Of a DNA stretch of 14,051 bases, positions 7,733 to 14,051 are shown piece after piece. Source of the stretch: Pseudomonadota bacterium (lineage in GTDB: Bacteria > Desulfobacterota > Desulfobulbia > Desulfobulbales > Desulfobulbaceae); the NCBI GenBank assembly GCA_009778235.1, contig WRKE01000295.1:1-14051 (forward strand), given 5' to 3'. The notes below the pieces were generated by a model. That model was not told where the DNA came from, did no database searches, and saw only the letters and a list, made by a program, of their open reading frames with translations. A program made the position numbers and the translations under genes. Numbering within the stretch: the stretch's first letter is position 1; the number at the start of each line of letters is the position of its first letter.

Positions 7733-8386
7733 TTACCGCACACTGACCACCTCGCATTCGGGCAGCAGCAACGCCGTTAATCGTCCGCCATACACAGCTC
7801 CGGTGTCAATGCCGATTTTGTCGGCGGCAAAATAGGGCTCGGCAAACACCGTGTGTCCGAAAACAACAGGTTTGCCGAAATCAAATGAAGCGGCGAGAAA
7901 AGCATCGCGTGCCCACAGGCACCATTGGGCGGTTTGTTGGCTGAGATGGCGACCGGCTTGCAAGCCGGCATGTACATAGATGCCGTGCTGATCCTCCCAG
8001 AAGAGGGGCAAGCTCCGCAGGAAGGCAAGGTGGCTGGCTGGGACGGACCGGGTTCTTTCCTCACCCTCGGCCGAAGGCGGGATGCCGTAGCTGGTCAGGG
8101 TCTCCAGGCCACCGAATTGCAGAAAAGGGGTGCTGTCGTTGCCCGTGAGATATTGATAAAATATGAAGTCGTGGTTTCCCATCAGCGGCACAACGCGCGG
8201 GTGCCGGGAACGCAACGACAGGATGGTTTCGACCACCGCTTTGGAGTCCGGGCCTCGGTCGACATAGTCACCAAGGAACACAAAGGTATCCGCCCGAGGG
8301 CCCACCTGGTCCAGCAGGCGGAGGAGCATGGCGTGGCAGCCGTGTATATCGCCAATCACGCAGGTGGTTGTGTTTGCTGTCGACAT
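7733..8386 (-). CDS. PPP-family metallophosphatase (PrpA-like protein phosphatase)
   Basis: A 217-residue protein with the PPP phosphatase motifs in order: GDIHG (12-16), GDYVDRG (39-45), GNHD (70-73), then VHAG, GHT and IDTGAVYGG. Length and motifs match bacterial serine/threonine phosphatases of the PrpA/lambda phosphatase group; relatives often have broad specificity including phosphotyrosine. ApaH-type diadenosine tetraphosphatases share the fold but are longer. It converges on epmA and starts head-to-head with the chain-length determinant gene, only 35 bp away. Whether it acts on the nearby tyrosine kinase is inference from position. The ATG at 8386 has no strong Shine-Dalgarno. Confidence 0.92.
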   Translation of the reverse strand: MSTANTTTCVIGDIHGCHAMLLRLLDQVGPRADTFVFLGDYVDRGPDSKAVVETILSLRSRHPRVVPLMGNHDFIFYQYLTGNDSTPFLQFGGLETLTSYGIPPSAEGEERTRSVPASHLAFLRSLPLFWEDQHGIYVHAGLQAGRHLSQQTAQWCLWARDAFLAASFDFGKPVVFGHTVFAEPYFAADKIGIDTGAVYGGRLTALLLPECEVVSVR

Positions 8387-8421
8387 AGGTTGATGGCTGA
8401 ATAAAAACGCGTAGAAGAATT

Positions 8422-9969
8422 ATGAATAATCAGCAGCGCCAGTTGATCAAGAAATATGTCGATCTCGTTTTAGCCAGATGGCGGTTCATCACCAGTTGTC
8501 TGCTTCTGGGAATAACCATTGGTTTGGGATATTACAATTTCGTCCCTAAAATTTATCAGGGCACCGCCTTGCTCAGCTATGAACAGCAACAGATCAATCC
8601 AGGGAAAATGGACCCGGAACAAGGGCGGAGCAGATTGCAGGAGTCATTGGCAACTTTACGTGAACTTGTAACCAGTCGCAACAACCTTGAAAAGATTATT
8701 CTTCAACTTTCCTTGTACGAAGAGGCGAGGAAAAAGCTGCCCATGGAAGATGTCATTGAGATGATGCGAACAAATATCACCATTCAGCCTTCTGGCAAGG
8801 GGGATATATTCAGCGTGTCTTTCCAGGGAGGCAACCCGGAAAAGGTGACTAAGGTTGCCAACGGCCTGGCATCATTGTTCATCGAGGAAAATATGAAGTA
8901 CCGCGAGGAGCGGGCCACTGAGACCTCGAAATATACCCAAAGCGAGTTGGCCTCGGCCAAGAAGGTGCTGGACGAAAAAGAACAGATGATGCGGGATTAT
9001 AAGCTGAAATATTTCAACGAAATGCCGGAACAGCGCCAGAGTAATCTCTCCCAGCTCCAGGCCCTGATGCGGCAAAACCAGGATACCCAGAATTCCATTC
9101 AGGAGCTTGAGCGAACCAGAGTCATGGTGCAGGAGCAGAGCAACATGCAGCGGAGCCTTGCTTCCCTTGCCTCCAGCGATCCGGCCCGTTCCGGCCAGCG
9201 TCAACCGGAAGGCGATGGGGATCGTCTGCTGCGTCTGCAGGCCTATCTGGAGGAGTTGCAAGCAAAATACACCGATAACCACCCGGAGGTACGGCGGGTT
9301 AAACAACTGATCCAGCAATTGGAAGCAAAAAGGGCCAAAAGTGGAGCAGGCAGCCGACAGGGTGCGTCGGCCGCGGGCCTGGCAGACAGTAGGGTTCAGG
9401 CCCAATTGAAGCAGCTTGATTTCAATATTGAGCAACTTCGGGAGGCACAGGCAAAAATTCCCCCGCAAATCGTCCAGTATCAGCAATGGATCGAGGCGGT
9501 ACCCACCCGGGAAGCGGAATGGGCCAGTTTTACCAGGGATTACAGCGAACTACGCCGTCATTACGATCAACTGGTCGCCCAGAATCTCCAGGCGCAATCG
9601 GTGGAAAACCTTGAGCGAAGTCAAAAAGGGAGCAAGTTCAAGATTGTCGATTCCGCGCGTGTCCCGGAAAAACCATTCAAGCCAAATTTCATGAAAATCT
9701 TCTTGGCCGCCGTGGCAGCGGGATTGGGTCTCAGCCTTGGATTTGTCCTGCTCGCTGACTTTACCGACACCTCGTTTAAGAATGTCGGCGAGTTGGAGGA
9801 ATATATCGGCCTGCCGGTCATCTGTTCCATCCCGTTCATTGACAAAGAGGCTGAAATCAGAAGGGATAAGATTATTTTTCGCATAAGCCTCGGCCTGATA
9901 TCCGGTTATGCGACCGTGTTGCTGGCGGTCATCGTATTCATGTGGACCAAGGGCATGATCATCGTTTGA
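8422..9969 (+). CDS. Polysaccharide chain-length determinant, Wzz/GumC type (XrtA-like)
   Basis: An inner-membrane polysaccharide co-polymerase that sets chain length and couples polymerisation to export of a surface polysaccharide. The 515-residue protein has a first membrane segment near 22-40 after a short cytoplasmic start, a large periplasmic part with long coiled coil (about 165-380, rich in Gln, Glu and Lys), a second membrane segment near 423-442 preceded by a Pro-containing stretch (VPEKPFKPN), and a third near 487-510. The extra C-terminal helix and the neighbours fit the chain-length protein of exosortase (XrtA/PEP-CTERM) polysaccharide loci. The ATG at 8422 has an AGAAGAA Shine-Dalgarno-like stretch just upstream. 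It opens a three-gene cassette; the ATPase gene starts 31 bp after its stop. Confidence 0.9.
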   Translation: MNNQQRQLIKKYVDLVLARWRFITSCLLLGITIGLGYYNFVPKIYQGTALLSYEQQQINPGKMDPEQGRSRLQESLATLRELVTSRNNLEKIILQLSLYEEARKKLPMEDVIEMMRTNITIQPSGKGDIFSVSFQGGNPEKVTKVANGLASLFIEENMKYREERATETSKYTQSELASAKKVLDEKEQMMRDYKLKYFNEMPEQRQSNLSQLQALMRQNQDTQNSIQELERTRVMVQEQSNMQRSLASLASSDPARSGQRQPEGDGDRLLRLQAYLEELQAKYTDNHPEVRRVKQLIQQLEAKRAKSGAGSRQGASAAGLADSRVQAQLKQLDFNIEQLREAQAKIPPQIVQYQQWIEAVPTREAEWASFTRDYSELRRHYDQLVAQNLQAQSVENLERSQKGSKFKIVDSARVPEKPFKPNFMKIFLAAVAAGLGLSLGFVLLADFTDTSFKNVGELEEYIGLPVICSIPFIDKEAEIRRDKIIFRISLGLISGYATVLLAVIVFMWTKGMIIV

Positions 9970-10000
9970 GATTCACCCTGGTTATTGGGAATAATTGAGC

Positions 10001-10993
10001 ATGTATACCAAGTATTATGGCCTGACCAGAAAACCCTTCGCCCTGACGCCTGACCCCTCCGTGGTTTTTATGAGTGAGGCGCATCAGGAAGGGTTGGCCA
10101 TCCTCAAGTACGGAATTCTCAGTAAAAAGTGCTTTCTGGTACTGACCGCCGATGTCGGCGCGGGCAAGACGACCTTGCTGCAGGCCTTGGTGCATTCATT
10201 GAAGCAGGATGTCCATCTCTGCCATCTTAACAACCCGATTCTCCGTCGTGACGAATTCTTTTCCTACATTGCCAGCCAGCTTGGATTGGGGTGGGACGGC
10301 AACAAGGCCATGTTCTTGATTGAATTCGGCCATCTGCTCAGGGAGTGTTACAAGAAAAGCGAGCGGGTGCTGCTGATTTTCGACGAAGCCCATGTCTTTC
10401 CGGTCGATCTTTTGGAGGAGATTCGTCTGCTTTCCAATCTGGAGGAAAAGGGTCAGGATGTGCTTTCCATCTTTTTCGTGGGGCAGCCGGAACTCAACGA
10501 GCGCATGAGCGACGACCGGCTGTTGCCCCTGCGCCAGCGTATCGGCATCCGCTTCCATCTCAATCGGTTTTCCCTCGACGAAACCCGGCAGTATATCTTG
10601 TTTCGGCTGCGTCATGCCGGGGCCCGGCATCTCAATATTTTTTCCGATGATGCCATTGTCGAGGTACATCAGGTCAGCCAGGGGACACCCCGGTTGATCA
10701 ATATCATTTGTGACCATGCCCTCCTGTCCGGTTTCGCCGAAAGCAAGCCCGTAATCAATGCGGATTTGATCAGGGAGAGTGTGGAGGATTTGCATTTTCC
10801 TGGCGAGGAGAATCCCCTGCCCGTCGCCAGCCAAGCCGAACCAGGCAAGATGCGCCTGTTCGAGGTGTGCGGTGGGGTCATCATTGTGATTCTGATGCTT
10901 CTGGTGGTCTTGGAAATGCTGCCGGCGACCCGGTCCATTTCCCCTCTGGGCAGGATATTGCCTGAGTCGTTGTTGCAGCATCTTCGTTTTTAA
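10001..10993 (+). CDS. ExeA-like membrane AAA ATPase (XrtA-associated type)
   Basis: A 330-residue ATPase related to ExeA/GspA-type proteins, matching the ATPase found beside chain-length and tyrosine kinase genes in exosortase polysaccharide loci. It starts MYTKYYGLTRKPFALTPDP, a signature opening of the family. The P-loop is ADVGAGKTT (50-58); the first Gly of the usual GEVGxGKTT is replaced by Ala. Walker B is LLIFDEAH, followed by sensor-type residues and QGTPRLIN. One hydrophobic segment near 286-308 (GGVIIVILMLLVVLEML) anchors the C-terminus. The ATG at 10001 was preferred over an in-frame TTG at 9995, since family members begin MYxxYYGL. The tyrosine kinase gene follows after 17 bp. 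The detailed role in export is not established. Confidence 0.9.
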   Translation: MYTKYYGLTRKPFALTPDPSVVFMSEAHQEGLAILKYGILSKKCFLVLTADVGAGKTTLLQALVHSLKQDVHLCHLNNPILRRDEFFSYIASQLGLGWDGNKAMFLIEFGHLLRECYKKSERVLLIFDEAHVFPVDLLEEIRLLSNLEEKGQDVLSIFFVGQPELNERMSDDRLLPLRQRIGIRFHLNRFSLDETRQYILFRLRHAGARHLNIFSDDAIVEVHQVSQGTPRLINIICDHALLSGFAESKPVINADLIRESVEDLHFPGEENPLPVASQAEPGKMRLFEVCGGVIIVILMLLVVLEMLPATRSISPLGRILPESLLQHLRF

Positions 10994-11010
10994 GGTTGTC
11001 GGAGGGTCTT

Positions 11011-11886
11011 GTGGGAAAAGTATTCAAGGCATTGAAGCGGGCGGATGAGGAAATGGTCATGGCAACCGAGACGGAGCAGCTGCCGGATGAGCCCAGCCCC
11101 GAAGCCAACGCGCCTTTAAAATCTGAGCCGGTAGCGCCCGTCCCCGCCGCCCTTTCTGGTGCAGGCGAGCATATATATACCGGGCGATGGGACGATCGAC
11201 TGGTTCTGGCCACGGCGACCACTGGTCCAGTGGCGGAGAGTATCCGCGCTCTCCGTACCCGCATTCTGTTTCCCCCTACAGGGAAAGTTCCTCGGACCAT
11301 CCTGGTGACCAGCGCTTCCCCCGGCGAAGGCAAGAGCTTTATCTGCGCAAATTTAGGGATATCCCTTGCCCAGGGAGTGGATAATTACTGCCTGCTGGTG
11401 GACTGCGATTTGCGTAAACCGATGCAGCATACCTTGTTCGGGCAGAGCAATGTGAAGGGACTGTCCGACTACCTCTGCCACCGTAGGGCCGTACCGGATC
11501 TGCTGCTTCCGTCCGGGGTCGAGAAGCTTTCTCTGCTCCTCTCCGGTCCTCGTTCCATAAATCCGGCCGAACTGCTCGGTTCGGCGGCAATGAGCAGACT
11601 GGTCGACGAACTGGCTCAACGGTACGATGATCGCCTTGTTCTCCTGGACAGCCCGCCGTTGCATGCTGCCAGTGAAACTTCGGTTCTGGCGCAACACGTC
11701 GACGGCGTGGTCCTGGTGGTCCGTTCCGGCGCCGCCCGCCGCGAATATGTGAAAGCCCTGGTCGACGCCATTGGCCGCGACAAGATTTTGGGGGTCGTTT
11801 TCAATGCCTACCGGGCCACGATGCTTGATTACCGGGTATTCGGCTATTACGAGTATCAGAAAGATTATTATTACGGAGAAAGATAG
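11011..11886 (+). CDS. Tyrosine-protein autokinase, CpsD/CapB (BY-kinase) type, XrtA-associated
   Basis: A cytoplasmic bacterial tyrosine kinase that works with the Wzz-like protein to control polysaccharide assembly through cycles of autophosphorylation. From the GTG at 11011 it is 291 residues. This start has GGAGGG at 11001-11006 at good spacing, whereas the in-frame TTG at 10996 lies upstream of that Shine-Dalgarno. After an N-terminal KALKRAD-type motif and a Pro/Glu-rich linker come Walker A (SPGEGKS, 103-109), Walker A' (LLVDCD, 128-133) and Walker B (LLDSPP, Asp213). The C-terminus has a tyrosine cluster of six Tyr between 279 and 288, the autophosphorylation site. It lacks its own membrane domain, so it must use the chain-length protein as activator. 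It is the last gene of the cassette. Confidence 0.93.
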   Translation: MGKVFKALKRADEEMVMATETEQLPDEPSPEANAPLKSEPVAPVPAALSGAGEHIYTGRWDDRLVLATATTGPVAESIRALRTRILFPPTGKVPRTILVTSASPGEGKSFICANLGISLAQGVDNYCLLVDCDLRKPMQHTLFGQSNVKGLSDYLCHRRAVPDLLLPSGVEKLSLLLSGPRSINPAELLGSAAMSRLVDELAQRYDDRLVLLDSPPLHAASETSVLAQHVDGVVLVVRSGAARREYVKALVDAIGRDKILGVVFNAYRATMLDYRVFGYYEYQKDYYYGER

Positions 11887-12077
11887 CCTGTTCCCGGATT
11901 TTTTCCATTGGAGCCACGATGGGGAATATTGCCGGAGCTATCATTTTTTTTTGTAGCTGACGCATTGCTCAACTGATATGTTTTTTGGTCTTTTCGCCCA
12001 GAAAAGAAGGCTGCACTTGGGTTTTGAGTTTTGTTCAACAATGTAACGACAGTCCAGGCCAAGGAAAGGAACACAGC
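11887..12077. other. Intergenic region between kinase and carbonic anhydrase genes
   Basis: No gene is supported in these 191 bp. A run of nine Ts near 11945-11953 is not preceded by a clear stem, so I do not call a terminator. A Shine-Dalgarno AGGAAAGGA (12062-12070) lies 7 nt before the carbonic anhydrase ATG. No convincing promoter pair was found, though the gap is long enough to hold one. Confidence 0.4.
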
Positions 12078-12671
12078 ATGCAAACAGCGAAAAGAAAGAT
12101 GACGGGGCCAGAAGCGCTCCAAGTCCTGCTGGCGGGCAACAAACGATTTGTCCAAGGCAAACTCGAGCATCCCAATCACTGTGAAGAATCGCGCAAAGGG
12201 CTGGTTGGTGGTCAGGAACCGATAGCGGTGGTGCTCGCCTGCGCCGATTCACGGGTGCCGCCGGTCGATGTGTTCGACCAGGGGTTGGGTGATTTGTTTA
12301 TCCTGCGGGTTGCGGGCAATATCATCAATGATCATATCCTGGGCAGCATTGAATACGCGGTCACCCATCTGCATACCCCTCTGGTCATGGTGATGGGTCA
12401 CTCTTCCTGCGGCGCGGTCAGTGCGGTAGCCCAGGAGGTCAGATTGGGAGGACACATCGCCAGCCTCATCCCCTCGATTGATGCGGCCTTGAAGCGAACC
12501 AAAGGGCAGGAGGGCCACTGGCCGGATAACGCCGCCATGGAATTGGCCAGGACGATGGCCAGGAAAATTGCCGAGTCGGAACCCTTCATTGCCGATCTGG
12601 TCAATGAAGGGAAGGTGCTCGTTGTTGCCGCCTATTACGATCTGGCCACCGGTGAGGTGACCGTGTTGTAG
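12078..12671 (+). CDS. Beta-class carbonic anhydrase
   Basis: A zinc enzyme interconverting CO2 and bicarbonate. From the ATG at 12078, chosen for its Shine-Dalgarno AGGAAAGGA and because the upstream in-frame stretch looks non-coding, the protein is 197 residues. The zinc ligands and catalytic pair are intact: Cys55, Asp57 and Arg59 in CADSR, and His108 and Cys111 in GHSSC. YDLATGEV near the C-terminus is typical of the family. There is no signal peptide, so it should act in the cytoplasm. It appears to be a single-gene unit, with a strong terminator about 100 bp after its stop. I see no link to the polysaccharide genes before it. Confidence 0.95.
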   Translation: MQTAKRKMTGPEALQVLLAGNKRFVQGKLEHPNHCEESRKGLVGGQEPIAVVLACADSRVPPVDVFDQGLGDLFILRVAGNIINDHILGSIEYAVTHLHTPLVMVMGHSSCGAVSAVAQEVRLGGHIASLIPSIDAALKRTKGQEGHWPDNAAMELARTMARKIAESEPFIADLVNEGKVLVVAAYYDLATGEVTVL

Positions 12672-12684
12672 GCTTCGTGGGGAC

Positions 12685-12705
12685 CAAGGAGCGAAGTACT
12701 CCTTG
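12685..12705. repeat. Hairpin after the carbonic anhydrase stop
   Basis: CAAGGAG (12685-12691) and CTCCTTG (12699-12705) form a perfect 7-bp stem with a 7-nt loop, 13 nt after the stop. A T-rich stretch begins only about 14 nt beyond the stem, so it is a poor intrinsic terminator. It may instead stabilise the 3' end of the transcript. Confidence 0.4.
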
Positions 12706-12770
12706 CACCGGCGAGGTATTTTTGTTTTGGTGAAAGTTCTTTCAGGATCAACCACTTTATTGCCACACTG

Positions 12771-12802
12771 AACCAGCACTGAAGGTGCTGGTTTTCTTTT
12801 TT
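12771..12802 (+). terminator. Intrinsic terminator after carbonic anhydrase
   Basis: A perfect 9-bp stem, AACCAGCAC (12771-12779) with GTGCTGGTT (12785-12793), closes a 5-nt loop and is followed by TTCTTTTTT. This is a textbook rho-independent terminator for the plus strand and separates the carbonic anhydrase from the DNA repair gene downstream. Confidence 0.85.
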
Positions 12803-12926
12803 AGTCGTTTTCTCAGTTTTCCTCGGATAATCACTTGTTTGGCTTGCCTGGTCCGTTGTTTTGATGTTAGCTTGATTGATAATGAGTATTTTTTGCTAGA
12901 AGGCCTGAATTGATTCGGTGCATCCC

Positions 12927-14051
12927 ATGACCTTTCCTTTGCATGATGTCCTGCTTCTGCTCAAAAAAGAGGTGAAGACCTATCAGGTTCCCGTGGTCGA
13001 TCTGATCGCGACCCAAACCAACGATCCCTTCAAGATTCTGGTGGCGACGCTGCTCTCGGCGCGGACCAAGGACGAGGTGACCGCTGCCGCTGCTGGTCGG
13101 CTTTTTGCGCGGGCTGATACGGCCACCACCTTGGCCCGCCTGACAACCGAGGAATTGGAGCGGCTGATTTATCCCGTGGGATTTTATCGCAACAAGGCGC
13201 GATTTCTCCGGCAGCTGCCGACGGTATTGCAAGAACGGTTTAATGGCGCTGTGCCTCGGGATCTTGATTCCCTGCTTACCTTGCCAGGCGTCGGGCGAAA
13301 AACGGCCAATCTGGTGTTGGCGGTGGCCTTCGGGATACCGGCCATCTGCGTGGATACCCATGTGCATCGGATCATGAATATATGGGGAGTGGTCAAGACA
13401 GAAACCCCCTTGCAGACCGAGATGGCCCTGCAACAGATTCTGCCGCCGCCTTCTTGGGCGGAAGTGAATTCCATTCTGGTTGCCTTTGGTCAGGGGACCT
13501 GCACCCCGGTGCGCCCCCACTGCGATTGCTGCGTGATCGCCTGCTGGTGCCCGCGCCTCGGCGTGACCCCACGGACGATCAAGGCGGTCAACAAGGGGAG
13601 GGGCATGCAGCAAACCACGGAGAAGAAATTTGTTTCCTGGAACGTCAACGGGATACGGGCGGGGTTGAAAAATGGCCTGCTGGACGTGCTGCGCGAGTTT
13701 GATGCCGATATCGTGGCCTTTCAGGAAATCAAGGCTCAGCCAGAGCAGTTGCCTCCATCGCTGCAGAACATCGATGGATACCATGCGTTCTGGAATCCGG
13801 CGAAAAAAAAAGGGTATGCCGGCACGGCGGTGCTGAGCAAGATGGCCCCGCTTAAGGTCTGGTATGGACTCGGCGAACCTGGGTTCGACGAGGAGGGGCG
13901 GGTGCTCACCCTTGAATTCAGCGACTTTTATTTCATCAATGTCTATGCGCCCAATGCGCAGCCCGAATTAAAACGGCTGGCTTTCAAGCAGTGCTTTAAC
14001 CAGGCTTTGCTTGCCCATATGGATCGTCTTGCCCGATCCAAGTCACTGGTG
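12927..14051 (+). CDS. Endonuclease III-exonuclease III fusion protein (3' partial)
   Basis: One uninterrupted frame of 375 codons to the window end. Residues 1-226 are a complete endonuclease III: helix-hairpin-helix LPGVGRKTANLVL with catalytic Lys125, catalytic Asp143 in CVDTHVHR, and the 4Fe-4S motif C192-x6-C199-x2-C202-x5-C208. After a short basic linker (about 215-234) the frame continues as an exonuclease III/ExoA-type AP endonuclease: Asn239 in SWNVNG, metal-binding Glu267 in FQEIK, GYAGTAVLS, and Tyr340 in NVYAPN. The Asp-x-Asn and catalytic His motifs lie beyond the window. Nth removes oxidised pyrimidines and nicks the abasic site; ExoIII then trims the blocked 3' end. The usual arrangement is two separate proteins. 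The start is uncertain: an in-frame GTG at 12918 is possible and neither has a good Shine-Dalgarno. A Shine-Dalgarno-like run precedes Met227. Confidence 0.9.
   Translation, partial: MTFPLHDVLLLLKKEVKTYQVPVVDLIATQTNDPFKILVATLLSARTKDEVTAAAAGRLFARADTATTLARLTTEELERLIYPVGFYRNKARFLRQLPTVLQERFNGAVPRDLDSLLTLPGVGRKTANLVLAVAFGIPAICVDTHVHRIMNIWGVVKTETPLQTEMALQQILPPPSWAEVNSILVAFGQGTCTPVRPHCDCCVIACWCPRLGVTPRTIKAVNKGRGMQQTTEKKFVSWNVNGIRAGLKNGLLDVLREFDADIVAFQEIKAQPEQLPPSLQNIDGYHAFWNPAKKKGYAGTAVLSKMAPLKVWYGLGEPGFDEEGRVLTLEFSDFYFINVYAPNAQPELKRLAFKQCFNQALLAHMDRLARSKSLV
13593..13607 (+). promoter_or_regulatory. Internal Shine-Dalgarno and ATG at the Nth/ExoIII junction
   Basis: AAGGGGAGG (13593-13601) lies just upstream of an in-frame ATG at 13605, exactly where a stand-alone exonuclease III would start. 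It may be a relic of separate genes, or it may still drive internal initiation of the ExoIII half. Purine-rich codons for Lys-Gly-Arg-Gly could give the same bases by chance. Confidence 0.45.

Noticed and set aside
8872..9486. Minus-strand open frame of 204 codons inside the chain-length gene
   Set aside because: Antisense to the coiled-coil region of the chain-length protein; Leu-rich translation mirrors Gln/Glu codons of the real frame.
10996..11010. TTG start for the tyrosine kinase
   Set aside because: The GGAGGG Shine-Dalgarno at 11001-11006 lies downstream of this TTG and at proper distance from the GTG at 11011, so the GTG was chosen.
11985..12077. Upstream in-frame extension of the carbonic anhydrase
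   Set aside because: The extra residues have no family resemblance and a clear Shine-Dalgarno precedes the ATG at 12078.
12867..13784. Long open frame (305 codons) on the minus strand
   Set aside because: It lies antisense to the Nth-ExoIII frame, which has intact catalytic motifs. Its translation is rich in His, Gln and Gly with no recognisable domain, so it is a shadow of the real gene.

Overview
The window is chromosomal DNA of moderately high G+C with dense, well-conserved housekeeping genes. It looks like a Gram-negative bacterium. The exosortase-type polysaccharide genes, the periplasmic AMIN-amidase, the EF-P/EpmA pair and general protein character suggest a deltaproteobacterium (Desulfobacterota, perhaps Desulfobulbales). 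That placement is an impression from protein style, not a computed result. I see no insertion sequence, phage, tRNA, rRNA or CRISPR array.

Left part, minus strand (1-5981). Reading leftward from 5981, a YfcE-type metallophosphoesterase, a HIT-family nucleotide hydrolase/transferase and MutS are joined by two 4-bp ATGA start/stop overlaps, so they form one translationally coupled unit. After a 228-bp gap holding a good sigma70-type promoter and three dyads comes an exported N-acetylmuramoyl-L-alanine amidase with TPR-like, AMIN and Amidase_3 regions. At the left edge another minus-strand gene begins (only 14 codons seen) behind a strong Shine-Dalgarno. A 17/18 direct repeat lies in the gap before it.

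Middle, plus strand (6176-7663). Elongation factor P is followed 6 bp later by EpmA, the LysRS-like enzyme that modifies the EF-P lysine. The partner aminomutase EpmB is not in the window. A PPP-family protein phosphatase (7733-8386, minus) converges on this pair.

Polysaccharide cassette (8422-11886, plus). A Wzz/GumC-type chain-length determinant, an ExeA-like membrane AAA ATPase and a CpsD/CapB-type tyrosine autokinase are tightly spaced. They resemble the XrtA (PEP-CTERM/exosortase) exopolysaccharide control proteins. The PPP phosphatase starts only 35 bp away on the opposite strand.

Right part, plus strand (12078-14051). A beta-class carbonic anhydrase is followed by a clear intrinsic terminator. 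Then comes one open reading frame, cut by the window end, that encodes a complete endonuclease III (glycosylase/AP lyase with its 4Fe-4S motif) fused in frame to an exonuclease III-type AP endonuclease. This Nth-ExoIII fusion joins two successive steps of base excision repair in one polypeptide and is the most unusual thing here.
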